From NCBI GenBank assembly GCA_012295275.1, contig CM022672.1, positions 21,128,128 to 21,170,627 on the forward strand: 42,500 nt of DNA, written 5' to 3'. Shown here one piece after another: positions 22,569 through 36,612 of this stretch. The stretch is from Chrysomallon squamiferum (lineage: Eukaryota > Mollusca > Gastropoda > Neomphalida > Peltospiridae). The notes below the pieces were generated by a model. That model was not told the DNA's origin. It worked only from the letters and a program-made list of their open reading frames with translations, and searched no databases. A program made the position numbers and the translations under genes. Numbering within the stretch: position 1 is the stretch's first letter; each line of letters starts with the position of its first letter.

Positions 22569-25500
22569 ATGATGAAAATTGATTTAGCTGCAATTGTCTG
22601 TAAGTATACTTTATTCATTCTAATACATTTTAGTAGTTAAATGCCTTTTATTGTTCACTGAACATATTATAATTCTGTTATTAATATATATAAATCTTAA
22701 CATTATTTTTATATTTCATTAACAGCTCTCTGAAATTATTTAAATAGCTCCCTTTTTGGAATCATTCATTATAATATTATTAAGATAAAATATTCTGTAA
22801 AGTGGTAGAGGTCGGACTGGAAGCAGTGTACCTCTGTTCTTGATGCATCGGCCTGCTTAAATCCTTATTGGATTGTATTTGAAGCGTATGAACAAATACA
22901 TTCACGTTCAGTAGATTATAATTATACTTGCACTTTCAAAAGTCAACTACAGACAGTACTTCCAAAATTACAAATTTTAACTGAGATATCATGTCTTTTA
23001 AAAGGAAACATCAAGATTTTAACGACAACATGCAAACAGCAATTTTATGCGCATTATTATAATAAGGTATTGGAATATTGTATTGGTTACTGTTTAAAAT
23101 AATATATATGTTAAAAAATAATAATAACAGAAACAAACAAAAAATCCAAAACAGAATTTTGAGCCCATGGAAAATTCAAATTGTAAAACAGACTAATCAT
23201 CCATCTTATATGATTTTCATTCAGTCGTTTGGAAAATAATATTTTATAATCCGTTTTGTTTTCGGATCTTTTAATGAAATTTTCGTCGCTGGAATTTCTG
23301 TTTTGACAAGAGTTTGTATTCATAAAATGCTTATTATTTAGTGAAGTCTCAAAAAAATTACATATTCGTAAATTATATATATCTTGACAATTGTCTAAAA
23401 TTAATACGTATCCCTTAAATTGTGATTTGAGGTTCCTGATACGTATTTGTGTCTCACGTATACGTATACAATATCTCACACAGGAAATATTGTCAAAAAA
23501 ACACGTCTTATGGACTTCATATAGTCATGAATACATCGGAATAGTTCTAGAAAGTTGCATTAACCTTTATATACATATTCGGGATATTAAACAGAGAATT
23601 ATGTGATCATGTTTCTGCTGGACTGATTGAACGCCGTGGGGTCGGTCGGGTTGAAACTGACATTTGTAGTTAGAAATGTTATTTTCTCTACGATGGCAAT
23701 CACTATATCTAATGTGGACACCTTGCATCCAAATCGTGTTCAAAGTCCAACCTGTATAGTAATTGATGATGTCATAATAATCCAGATTTTGATAATTAAA
23801 TATTTTTTTGTGACGTGTGCGTTGAATAATAATGATTATTGTACAGTATAAACTGTATATTACAAAAAGAAAACATACACCAAAAAAACAACAGCAGACA
23901 AGAAAAAGAAAAACTATTTATAATTAAAGGTGAAATCTGGCATTGATATTTTTTTAATGGCCAGTTGACATTGGACTGATAATTTCTAAGCTTTAATTTT
24001 GAATCTCCTCTTTCTTCCAAGTTCGGCATGTTTCTCTACATAATTAGAAGTACGTTAGTATCGCTAAATCCAGCTTCAACCGTATATGAAGTGGGGAATG
24101 GTAAAATAAAATGTAGTACACTAGCAAAAAATTATTTCACAAATGTAGCTGTGATTTCAACGATACCTTTGCATTCTATGCTGTTGTGGTCAGTTTTGGA
24201 TTTTTTTGAATATTAAAACTTCTAAAAAAACAAAAAAAAAAAAACAAACAATATATATAAATAAATAAATAAATAAAAGATCAAGAAGAAAGAAAGAAAA
24301 AACAACAACAATAATATCACTTTATCTCTGATCAGTGGGGGCTCGGACCACGTTAGAAATCAGTATTGAAAACATTTAATTCAACTCGGTATGAGAAATC
24401 TGATGCGCTCTTAATAAATATCCGTCGAAACATTTGTATTTAGATCATCACTACAGAAAACAAAAAACTCTACTTATTATTATTGTTATTGTTGTTATGA
24501 ATAACTGGTGAACTTGAAACGGCTGTACATAAAAGAATAAATCGTTAAGCATGACATTAATATGTTTACCCATCGCAATTTGGACATTGATTTCTGATAG
24601 CTCAACGTTTCTACTTATGCACCAAGAGCGATATTTCTTCTTTTTTTTTTTTCCTGGAATTCTTTCCTTTTTCTTAATTCCCTAAAATCTTAAAATTCCA
24701 TTTATAATCAAAACATCTAATTAATTTACATGTTCTTAAACATTGTGTACCACAATAATAATAATAGCAACAACAACATCAACAACAACATTCATAATAA
24801 TAATAATAATAATAATAATCATAATAATAATAATAATAACTATTATTATTATTGTTGTTGTTATTGCTGTTACCATTATTACTATTATAATTATTATTAT
24901 TATGATTATTATTACTAGTATTATTATTTTTTTATTCATTTATTCATTCATTTATCTGTTGAAAATAATTATACTATTACAAATATATAAAAAGTAGTGA
25001 TTAAGTTAGATTTCAAGACGTTTACATTACAGAGCATAACTTTCCTTTCACCATAATTAATTTATTAAAATATTTTTTCTTTTCAAAGGTTTTATTTCCT
25101 TCATTTCTGTCGACTGCGCTGACAGACAAGATGTTGGAGAAAGAGCAAACATGGTGATGCCAGATCGTCGCAGTGTATATTTTGAAGAAAGTCGACAAGA
25201 ACGATCGGAAATAAATGTGAATGGAAAGAACCGGAAAAATTTACACGATATTCTCAACGCAAACAGTCATTATGACTTCAAAGTTGTACGAACCGTTAAA
25301 ATCGCAAACGGCAAAACAAAACAACGTATAGAAGTAACCTTCGATGGCATCCCTGTATTTGGTCTCAGTATCCAGGCTACGTACGACGAAAAGAACGGTT
25401 ACACGGGAGCTCTGACGGGCGAGTTTGTCTCGGGAATAGAAAATGATATCAGCGACTCTTTATCTTGCCAAAGAAACGAAAACTTTTTGCTTTCACTAGG

Positions 25501-27034
25501 CAAAAAGAAATCTGGGCTTCCAGCTGTCTGTCCACACTGCAGCTTAACTAGGTCACAGAAGTATATCTATTTTGATAACAAAAATAAGGCACATTTAGCT
25601 TATGTTATAGAAATCGAAAACGATGCCCCAGAGAAATTTTCTCGATATTATCTCATTGTTGATGCTTGCACCCTCGGCACTTACGAGATGAAAAACACGA
25701 CACCAAACCGCAAACAGTCGGTATCTTCCATCCATGAAGCAGATATCACTAAAGAGGAAAGAAGATCGAATATCAATAAAAGGCAAAATTGTCCAGTGTC
25801 TGCCAGAGGGACAGGAGGGAATCCCAAAATAGGACCTATCCATTACGGAACCTGGCCATTTTGTCTTGATGTTACAAGGAGAGGTCGAAGATGTATCTTG
25901 GAGAACGCTAACGTAAAGGTTACTGACATGAAACATAGGAATACAGGAGGACGCGTATATCGGTACAACTGTCGTAGAGCACGTGATTCGATTAATGGAG
26001 CAAACTCAGCAAACCTAGATGCATTCTTTTACGGAAATGTCATGACTCGCGTATTCCAAAATAATTACCACATGAATCCACTGCCTTACCAGATCTCATT
26101 AAAGACCCACTGGGGAAATAATTATAATAATGCATTTTGGGACGGGAGAGCCAGAGAAGCCGTTTTCGGCGATGATAATAACTATGTTTATACTTGGGTA
26201 TCTCTGGATATAGTCGCACATGAAGTTGCTCATGGCATGACAGACCAGTATTCTAATTTGGTGTATGCAGATGAGTCTGGTGGAATAAACGAAGCATTTT
26301 CTGATATTACAGGTGAGATGGTTGAGGCTTTTTCTGGTTACAGAACTACTGACTGGATGGCCGGTTACGACATTACCAAGAGGCAAAATAGTGCAATAAG
26401 ATATTTCTGGAATCCGCCAAAGGATGGTGTTTCAATTAGCCATGTAGATGATTACAACAACGGAATGGATGTCCACTACAGCAGCGGTATTTACAATAAG
26501 GCATTTTATGAGATGGTTGTGACACAAAGGATACCTATGAGACTTGCATATCACATGATCCTGTTAGCCAATCAAATGTATTGGAATGCTAACAGCAATT
26601 TCCAACAGGCAGCCTGTGGAGTTCGAAATGCCGCCATAGATCTGGGCATCAGCACATCTAAAGTCGATGCTGCCTTTTCAGTCGTGGGTATCAACACCGC
26701 CAGATGTGGTGGAGGAAACAATGGATATAACACGCTTTATCCTGGCAGACTGACATTCAACGTGTCTCCGTCGGTCAATCCATGTTTTCTACTACAGCCG
26801 CGTTCGGCCTCTTGGTATTACATATATGTCATTGCAAACACCAGAAATGGAAATCACGTCCTGATGACCATTAAGAACGGAGTCACTATGCAAACCATTG
26901 GTGCAAGATACGATCGACTCGCTTATTACTTACCCAGCAACGGACAGGATCGTCTAATCTGCTTCTCTGCCAGCAGACCCACAACAGTATATTTACGAAC
27001 GTACTATTGTGGATTTAACGGTTGCGTAAACTGA
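22569..27034 (+). CDS. gene C: secreted M4 zinc metalloprotease, chimeric copy
   Basis: The mini-exon starts at 22541; coding 22569-22599 begins ATGATG. The phase-1 intron is 22600-25088 and the main exon 25089-27034. The product is 658 aa with the domain order and residue numbers of gene B (HEVAH at 388-392, Glu412, Asp471, His473, Lys241-Arg242). It differs from B at only a few residues: Gly5Asp, Ala25Val, Leu32Met, Ser135Leu and Ser616Ala. The main exon and everything downstream are nearly identical to B. The intron upstream instead matches the intron in front of psi2. Gene C therefore looks like a recombinant between B's catalytic exon and another copy's promoter and signal exon. AATAAA is at 27077. 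It is expected to be an active secreted enzyme. Confidence 0.92.
23961..25088. repeat. segmental duplication (distal intron 2), copy 1
   Basis: It matches 31043-32217 at very high identity, apart from trinucleotide run lengths. The match stops at the start of the main exon, where C becomes B-like and psi2 does not. Confidence 0.85.
24757..24935. repeat. (AAT)n / (ATT)n foldback tract, intron 2 of gene C
   Basis: AAT and AAC triplets run into ATT and GTT triplets in the opposite sense, so the tract can fold on itself. The copy before psi2 (31858-32062) has a longer AAT section. Confidence 0.85.
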
Positions 27035-27076
27035 TGACCATAAATATGTGAAAGAAATATTTCTACAATTTTATCG

Positions 27077-27082
27077 AATAAA
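27077..27082 (+). promoter_or_regulatory. polyadenylation signal, gene C
   Basis: AATAAA lies 43 bases after the stop codon in the same context as gene B. Confidence 0.75.
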
Positions 27083-27534
27083 GATTTATCTCACTGTATT
27101 TTCTAGTAAACAGAAGACCACTCTGAAATCAATTTGAAAACTGATAACTGACTCAAAAATTAACGGAAGAATCACCTTTAACTATTTTTTTGCCCCTGTT
27201 TAATTAAATGTGATATCTCATAATGCTATTTGTTGTCTTTTTGTCGATAATTTTATTTGTGTGTTCCTAAGAACTGTACTTAATAATATTAGAAAGGATA
27301 CTGATATGTCGTTAAGTCAGTAAAATTGATACTCGGTAACAAATGGTAAAAAACTTTAAAAATAAAATATTAATAATAAATGATAGTATGTGGAGCTGAA
27401 TACGTTCCACTTTGCAAAGATGAAAAGATTTCTGCTAAAGCTATTCATTTTTCCAAAAAGTCACGCACATGCACACACACAGACAAACCTACAATTGCTG
27501 CAACAAAAATGTACATTGTTACAGGGCTTGTAAG

Positions 27535-27699
<165 letters not shown>

Positions 27700-28224
27700 G
27701 AGTTCAAAGAAATAGAAAAAAGAAATAGGACACAAACATAAACAAAAGAAAAAGTAAAAGTTATATGTTCCTTCCATTAATGACAGTAGGTTTATGATAA
27801 GTGGAGTAGATATTTTTGTTGGGAGAATTTCGGTAGTTTGCACATCTTTAAACCAGTGGTTCCCCAATGTTTTTAGATAAACGGAGCCCAACAATGAAAA
27901 ACATTGTGGAACATTAAAAAAGAAATTTAAAAGTTCTGTTAAACTTTCAAGCCAGAACTTTGCTGAAGCTAAATATAAAAATCACAATGTAACGCGGAAT
28001 AAGAAATTATTATGCAACAAGTCCATCTGTTACGGACATATTGTATTTTTTTTAATATCAATTGACATCTTATTCTGAATTTTATCGCAGAATCCCACTT
28101 AATTACAGGAAATATAACTTGAAATCCGACACGATGTGCTTTGCTTCAGGTTTAAAGGAGTTTACCACAATATGTGGGAAACAGTTATGCATGATTATCA
28201 GATATTACACATATCAAGTAATAT

Positions 28225-28770
28225 GGAAAATATCAGTCCAATGTGAAAAAAAAAAAAAAAAAAATGTATTTGCTTCGTATTCGCTAGGCTAATATCAAGT
28301 TTGGGAGTAAATTTGCCTAGATGTTTTTCTGTAATGGGATTAAACGGCTGTAAACAACTGTAATCAGCTGTAAACAACAACAACAACAAAAAATAATAAT
28401 CATAATAAAATTGCATAAATAAAACAAAATAAGGAATCCAGGTAATACATTTGTAACGATGTAGCCACACACACACACACATATTACCCTATTTAATCCT
28501 TAAAACAGACTATAATTTGTAGAAAAAATAAGGTGATAGTCCTTTGCAATGAGTAGGTTTCTATAATTTTCACAGTGATAACTGAAAACTGAATTCTGTG
28601 TGAACACTTTTTTGGAGGTAATGCAAACATAATTTGTAATAAAACGTTTCGTTTTTGGATCCAGCTCAGTTTCTGCGGTTTCCATTTTATTTTTTCATCT
28701 ATAGGATAGTTAATAAAATGAGCCTCGAAACTGTGTCAGTAGAAATTTCTAACCATTTAAAGCTACCGAT
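28225..28770. repeat. inverted duplication, parent arm
   Basis: Its reverse complement occurs at 30506-31044 at high identity. The same segment is also present in direct orientation after gene B (about 19624-20165). The spacer between the inverted arms is about 1.7 kb. Confidence 0.9.
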
Positions 28771-29589
28771 TTTCAACCATCTAGAAACAAATTGAAACTG
28801 AAACAAACCAGTAAAGGCAATCTTTAGCAGAAATTGTCACTTTTGTAATACAACACTCTGTTAGTGTAAATAAGCCTTTAAAATATTTATTAAGCAGCGT
28901 TCTTGGCATCTCACATCTTTTTCAGAAAATTATTTTATTGGCGTGTATAAAAGTAGGTCATCAGCTATCTATGATACTACATGCATAGTCCTACGAACTG
29001 AACCTATGCTCCACACACATACACACATCCACACACACGTGTACACACAAATACAAATACATACCCACACACACATACACACGTGTACACAAACATACAA
29101 TCAATCATACACTGGTTTTGGTTTACATTGATATATTAGTTTTATTACGGGTTAGGTTTGGCACTAACGATTCGCTTCAAGTATGATACATGTTCATCTT
29201 AACGTCGTTTACGTTTACATACATGAGGACTATAAATCGTATTTTAGACTTTGTTCTTGAACTCATTCTTCACCAGAATAAATCCTATTTATTAAATTCA
29301 TAAATGTGTACGTATATCACAGGTTAATAAAAAAATACATGTTTATGTGTCTACATGTGCATGCAACAGTACATGCAACAGACACATATAGAAGTATATA
29401 TTTAAGCAACCATCTATCTGTCTAATCCACCTAGTGTGTGCGTGCGTAGATAGAGCGATAGCGTGTAAATTTGTAATAACAAACACATAAAAATACATGG
29501 AATACTATAAGCAGAATATAATAACACATACGCAAAAATGCAAATATATTGACAGTCATGAATTCACACATCTATACTACAAATGTCTA

Positions 29590-29718
<129 letters not shown>

Positions 29719-30505
29719 AAATATATATATATTTATTCAGGCAGGGTTTATAATGGCTGATCTGGTGCGAAAAAGGTATTATTTATAACTTGAATCATAT
29801 TCTGCAACAACAACTACTACTATTGCTGCTGGTGTTGCTCCTGCTACCATTACTCCTATTACTACTACTAACAACAACAACAACAATAACATTAATAAAT
29901 AAATAAATAAATAAATAACATTAAAGTAAATATTTAAGAAATAAATGTTATTATTACTAAAAATTAAATGAAAAAGAAGAAAAAAGAGAGAGAATATATA
30001 AATTAAATTTTAGTACAAAAGTATCAATCCTTTTGTCAATATATGTGTCCTTTTGGTATTTTTTTTATCTAAATAAATCTTTTACTAAAATCACGTTCGC
30101 ATAAATGGACATTTTACTGTTGACGTTTCTGAGAAATGGTCTTTTGATTCAAAATAAAACTTTAACGCTCAGGTCAAGTTTAAATTTATTAACTGGAAAA
30201 GTCATCACATTGTCCACTTGGGTGTGAATTTTATTTTAAAAACACACAAAAGTATTTAATCCTCAGTCTCAAGTTTTAAAACGTGCAGACATAAAAGTTA
30301 GAAAATAATCTTCTTCCCTGACTGACCTTTTGTCAAATAAATATTATTTTGAACCAGTATTTGCAGTACATTCATGTACCTAATCATGATATACAGATTC
30401 ATTAATACTGGTGTAGTTTTCATGCACACTCGAGAATAAAAAGTTCTTTTAGTTCATATTTAGGACAGGTATTTAATTAAATGTTTCTCTGATGGTATCT
30501 AACCA

Positions 30506-31044
30506 ATCGGTAGCTTTAAATGGTTAGAAATGTCTACTGACACAGTTTCGAGGCTCATTTTATTAACTATCCTATAGATGAAAAAATAAAATGGAAACCG
30601 CAGAAACTGAGCTGGATCCAAAAACGAAACGTTTTATTACAAATTATGTTTACATTGCCTCCAAAAAAGTGTTCACACAGTTTTCAGTTTTCAGTTATCA
30701 CTGTGAAAATTATAGAAACCTACTCATTGCAAAAGACTATCACCTTATTTTTTCTACAAATTATAGTCTGTCTTAAGGATTAAATAGGGTAATATGTGTG
30801 TGTGTGTGTGGCTACATAGTTACAAATGTATTACCTGGATTCCTTATTTTGTTTTATTTATGAAATTTTATTATGATTATTATTTTTTGTTGTTGTTGTT
30901 GTTTACAGCTGATTACAGTTGTTTACAGCCGTTTAATCTCATTACAGAAAAACGTCTAGGCAAATTTACTCGCAAACTTGATATTAGCCTAGCGAATACG
31001 AAGCAAATACATTTTTTTTTTTTCACACTGGACTGCTATTTTCC
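30506..31044. repeat. inverted duplication inserted upstream of psi2
   Basis: Reverse complement of 28225-28770. It replaces about 2.07 kb corresponding to 21893-23960 of gene C. That missing stretch holds the CCAAT/TATA promoter, leader exon, CT tract and signal-peptide exon. Both joins show only 1-2 bases of shared sequence. Confidence 0.9.
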
Positions 31045-31330
31045 AGTTGACACTGGACTGATAATTTCTAAGCTTTAATTTTGAATCTCCTCTTTCTTCC
31101 AAGTTCGGCATGTTTCTCTACATAATTAGAAGTACGTTAGTATCGCTAAATCCAGCTTCAACCATACATGAAGTGGGGAATGGTAAAATAAAATGTAGTA
31201 CACTAGCAAAAAATTATTTCACAAATGTAGCTGTGATTTCAACGATACCTTTGCATTCTATGCTGTTGTGGTCAGTTTTGGATTTTTTTGAATATTAAAA
31301 TTTCTAAAAAACAACAAAAAACAACAACAT

Positions 31331-31374
<44 letters not shown>

Positions 31375-31898
31375 AAGATCAAGAAGAAAGAAAGAAAAAA
31401 CAACAATAATATCACTTTATCTCTGATCGACATCACGGCGGTGGGGGCTCGGACCACGTTAGAAATCAGTGTTGAAAACATTTAATTCAACTCGGTATGA
31501 GAAATCTGATGCGCTCTTAATAAATATCCGTCGAAACATTTGTATTTAGATCATCACTACAGAAAACAAAAAGCTCTACTTATTATTATTGTTATTGTTG
31601 TTATGAATAACTGGTGAACTTGAAACGGCTGTACATAAAAGAATAAATCGTTAAGCATGACATTAATATGTTTACCCATCACAATTTGGACATTGATTTC
31701 TGATAGCTCAACGTTTCTACTTATACACCAAGAGCGATATTTCTTCTTCTTTTTTTTCCTGGAATTCTTTCCTTTTTCTTAATTCCCTAAAATCTTAAAA
31801 GTCCATTTATAATCAAAACATCTAATTAATTTACATGTTCTTAAACATTGTGTACCACAATAATAATAATAGCAACAACAACATCAACAACAACATTC

Positions 31899-31951
<53 letters not shown>

Positions 31952-32217
31952 CATAATAATAATAATAATAACTATTATTATTATTGTTGTTGTTATTGCT
32001 ATTACCATTATTACTATTATAATTATTATTATTATGATTATTATTACTAGTATTATTATTTTATTCATTCATTCATTCATTTATCTGCTGAAAATAATTA
32101 TACTATTACAAATATATAAAAAGTAGTGATTAAGTTAGATTTCAAGACGTTTACATTACAGAGCATAACTTTCCTTTCACCATAATTAATTTCTATAAAT
32201 ATTTTTTCTTTTCAAAG
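31043..32217. repeat. segmental duplication (distal intron 2), copy 2
   Basis: It matches 23961-25088, including the polypyrimidine tract and AAAG acceptor in front of the main exon. It is an orphan intron end, because the signal exon that should precede it is gone. It contains AAAT runs (31334-31376) and the AAT/ATT tract. Confidence 0.85.
31858..32062. repeat. (AAT)n / (ATT)n foldback tract upstream of psi2
   Basis: Same structure as 24757-24935, with roughly 25-30 more bases of AAT. Confidence 0.85.
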
Positions 32218-33702
32218 GTTTTATTTCCTTCATTTCTGTCGACTGCGCAGACAGACAAGATGCTGGAGAAAGAGCAAACAAGGTGATGCCAGATCGTCGA
32301 AATGTATATGTTGAAGAAAGTCGACAAGAACGATCGGAAATAAATGTGAATGGAAAGAACCGGAAAGATTTACACGATATTGAGCACTGACGGGCGAGTT
32401 TGTCTCGGGGATAGAAAATGATATCAGCGACTCTTCAGCTTGCCAAAGAAATGAAAACTTTTTGCTTTGACTAGGCAAAAAGAAAGCTGGGCTTCCAGCT
32501 GTCTGTCCACACTGCAGCTTAACTAGGTCACAGAAGTATATCTATTTTGATAACAAAAATAACACGGCACCAAACCGCACAAAGTCGGTATCTTCCATTC
32601 ATGAAGCAGATATCCCTAAAGAGGAAAGAAGATCGAATATCAATAAAAGGCAAACTTGTCCAGTGTCTGCCAGAGGGACAGGAGGGAATCCCGAAATAGG
32701 ACGTATCCGCTACGGAACCTGGCCATTTTGTCTTGATGTTACGAGGAGAGGTCAAAGATGTATCTTGCAGAATGCTTATGTAAAGGTTTCAGATATGAAT
32801 CAAAGGTATTCTGGAGGACAAGTATATCAGTATAATTGTCGAACAGCACGTGATTCGATCAATGGAGCAAACTCGGCAAACCTAGATGCATTCTTTTATG
32901 GAAATGTCGTGAGTAAAGTTTTCCGAAACAATTACCATATGAATCCATTGCCTTACCAGACCTCATTGAAAACCCACTGGGGATATCAAAATAATAATTA
33001 TGGGATTCGAGATCCAAAGAAGCCCTTTTCGGCGATGAGAGTAATCGACTTTATACTTATGTAGCTTTGGATGTGATCGCACATGAAATTGCTCATGGTA
33101 TGATAGACCAGAATTCTCAGTTGGTGTATGCAGATCAGTCTGATGGAATAAACGAAGCATTTTGTGATATTACAGGTGAGATGGTTGAGGCTCTTTCTGG
33201 GTACAGAACTAATGATTGAATGGCCGGAATATTTTCGGAATCCGTCAAGAAATGGTGTTTCAGTCGGCCATGTAAACAATTACTACAACGGAATGGATGT
33301 CCACCATAGCAGCGGTATTTACAATAAGGCATTTTACGAGATGGTTGTGACACAAAGGATACCTATGAGACATGCATATCACATGATCATGTTAGCCAAT
33401 CAAATGTATTGGAATACTAACAGCAATTCAACGTGTCTCCGTGGGTCAATCCATGTTTGCTACCACTGCCCCGTTCGGCCTATTGGTATAACATATATGT
33501 CATTGCATACACCAGCAATGGAAGTCACGTCCTGATGACCATTAAGAACGGAGTCACCATCCAAACCATTGGCTCAAGGTACGATCGACTCGCTTATTAT
33601 TTACCCAGTTATGGACAGGATCGTCTAATCTGGTTTTATGCCAGCAGACCCACAACAGTATATTTACGAACGTACTATTGTGGATTTAACGGTTGCGTCT
33701 AG
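32218..33702 (+). pseudogene. psi2: promoterless, broken M4 metalloprotease copy
   Basis: The main exon begins at 32218 after a normal-looking acceptor. A deletion near 32381 removes about 165 bases of the propeptide. An in-frame TGA replaces a Ser codon near 32468, and a further deletion near 32562 removes part of the PepSY-like region. A frameshift lies near 33000. A Trp codon has become TGA near 33217. A deletion near 33429 removes the end of the M4 domain. The zinc motifs survive as text in the right local frame: HEIAHG, and a GGINEAFSD equivalent reading DGINEAFCD. The AATAAA context found in B and C reads AATATA here. The promoter and signal exon are missing. The exon differs from B and C throughout, so it is an older lineage, not a recent copy of C. 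Confidence 0.93.
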
Positions 33703-34428
33703 TAAACTGATGCTATACATATATGAAAGAAATATTTCTACAATTTTATTGAATATACATCTATGTATTTTCTTGTAAACAGAACAACACTATGACAACT
33801 GATAACTGACTAAAACATTAATAGAAGGATCACCTTTATCTGCTTGTTTTCCTGTTTAATTAAACGTGAAATCTCATAATGCTATCTGTTGTCTTTTTGT
33901 CGATAACTTTATTCTTATGTACCTAAGCACTGTACATTATATATTAGAAACGATACTGATATGTCATTAAGTCAGTAGAACTGATACTCGGTAACAAATG
34001 AAAAGAAATGGCAGAAATGAAAAGACGTCTACTAAAGCCATTTATTCTTCCAAAAAGACAAGTATATGCGCAGACACAGACAGGTCTAAGTATATTATTT
34101 CCCTAATTACGGTAATAAAATAAATACAAAAAGAAATCAAAAGTAAAAGTTATATGTTTCCTCCATTAATCAAAATATGATCATAATAACTGGAAGAATT
34201 TCGTCAGTTCGGACATCTTGAAATCAGCAGTTCCTTAGCTTTTTAGATAAACTGAGCCCAGCAATAAAAAAAAAAATATTGTGGAACCTTAGAAAGAAAT
34301 CTGAATGTAAAACTTTCAAGCCAGAACTTTCCTAGAGAAAAATACTTCTGTCTACATAAATTTAACAATTCTATACGTTCATCTTCTAACTGATACTTTC
34401 CACACACACACGAACACACATAAACACA

Positions 34429-34468
<40 letters not shown>

Positions 34469-35123
34469 AACCAAAAAAAAGAACAAAAACGATTCAATCA
34501 GATGTACATTTTATGCACACTAAATGTAATTAAAGTGACGAAATCATAATTTATTCATATTCACTTCATTTCTCTACATAAATGAAATTATATATTTTAC
34601 TAATATAGAGATACATATAACCAACCAGATGTATTGCTTCTTTTATAAATAATATCTTAACTGAAGATATGTAAAATATTAGTGTTTATCTACTCTGTCT
34701 TTCAGTCCGTCTCTGTATTTGTAGTTGTGTATATATATAATATATATATTTATATATTAATATAACGATTAAAAATTAATAACGATTTGTTTACAGGGAA
34801 ACGCCCAACAACCAATAGTTATAAACTGAAACAACCATTTTCTGATAATATCTTCTGAAGACGAATAAAATAAAACAGGAAACTTTCTGTAATACATGGG
34901 CGTTTACATCATCTACATTTTTATTGTTGTTTATTTTGTTTGGTTAATGCACCCGAAATTATATTTATGTATACGTGAATGTGTATACCTACCTACATAA
35001 TATGACTGTGTGTGGATGTGGGTGCGTACAGTACAATTTTTGTTGTTGCTGTCAATTGTTGTTATTGTTGTTAATGTTGTGAAAAGTGAAATGAACAGTA
35101 AAGATTGTATTACAGAGAGGCCA

Positions 35124-35234
<111 letters not shown>

Positions 35235-35640
35235 GCATTAAAATAAAATAATAAAAGAGAAGGCTGATGATAACTTAGTGAAATAAAAAAAAAACATTTT
35301 GATTTTTTTCAACTGTTCGTGATTCGTATAAAGCAGATGTTCAGTAGAAGACATTAGGTGCAGTTTTCATTGAATATCAATTGATTAAGAACTGACTGCC
35401 TACAGTGAGATGAAGAGATTAACCACCGTGTATTACTTTTATTTATTTTTTCACTGAATTTGGAACACATGCAATTTGGTGCACGTAGATATGTATACTA
35501 GACTATTCCACTATCATTTTGTTTCTGTTGATTAACAATTTTCTTCTTCTTCTTCTTCTTTTTTTTTTGGTGATTTCTTGACATTATTTCTAGCTGTGTG
35601 TGTGGGTGCGTACAATACAATTTTTATTATAGAGATGCCA

Positions 35641-35643
<3 letters not shown>

Positions 35644-35686
<43 letters not shown>

Positions 35687-35693
35687 TGAGTGT

Positions 35694-35757
<64 letters not shown>
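35644..35757. repeat. compound (GT)n(GA)n microsatellite
   Basis: A GT run passes through GTGAGTGAG steps into a GA run. It is the second unit of the local tandem duplication. Confidence 0.95.
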
Positions 35758-35759
<2 letters not shown>

Positions 35760-36612
35760 ATTAAAATAAAAAATGTATGGCTGATGGTAACTTAGTGAAA
35801 TAAAAATAATCATTTTGATTTTTTTCAACTGTTCGTGATTCGTATAAAGCAGAGGTGCGGTTTTCATTGATTATCAAGAACTGACTACCTACAGTGAGAT
35901 GAAGAGATTAACCATCGTGTATTACATTTATTTATTTTTTTCAGTGAACTGTGTGTACTTAGAACACATGCACTAACGTACTCAGTCACGCATGTAGATA
36001 TGTATACTCGACTGTTCCTCTATCATTTTGTTTCTGTTCATTACTAATTTCTTCTTTTTTTTAGTTGATTTCTTGACATTTTTTTTCTTTCTGACTGATT
36101 AAAACATCAATGAATATATTCGCAAGCTCTTATCTCAGTCCACATTACTTAACTTAAATCTATCGTAAAAATATATTAAATAGGGAGGGATCGACAGAAC
36201 GATTTCAAATTATAGATATATATTATTTAAAACTGTTCCAACGAATTTCATATACTAATAAATTTCAAATATTTGATAACTGAACCTAAATAAATTAAGA
36301 ACAAAATGGACTACAAAGAAATATATAAAATAATAATATAATAATAATAATAATCATCATCATCATCATCATAAAAGAAACGAAAAGAACAAATAATTAA
36401 TCGATGTTTATATCAGGGATAACAGTGTCACTTTTTAACAAATACATATTAGTATGAATGGACATTATGTGTTCAAGTTTCTGAGAAATGATGCTTCTGA
36501 TTCAAAATAATACATGAGCGTTCAAATCAGTTTTAAATGTAATAAGTAACAAAGTCATGAAACTTTGCAAGAGATTTTTAGTTCCAAGCAAACACATAAA
36601 AAGAGTGGTATC

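Noticed and set aside
24730-24918. Poly-Asn, poly-Ile and poly-Tyr ORFs over AAT/ATT tracts (also 7324-7644, 31835-32126)
   Set aside because: Low-complexity trinucleotide translation in introns or spacers.
27850-27910. CCAGTGGTTCCCCAA resembling a hAT transposon end
   Set aside because: The block is shared by the spacers of all units and no opposite inverted end was found. It may be an old relic but I cannot support it.
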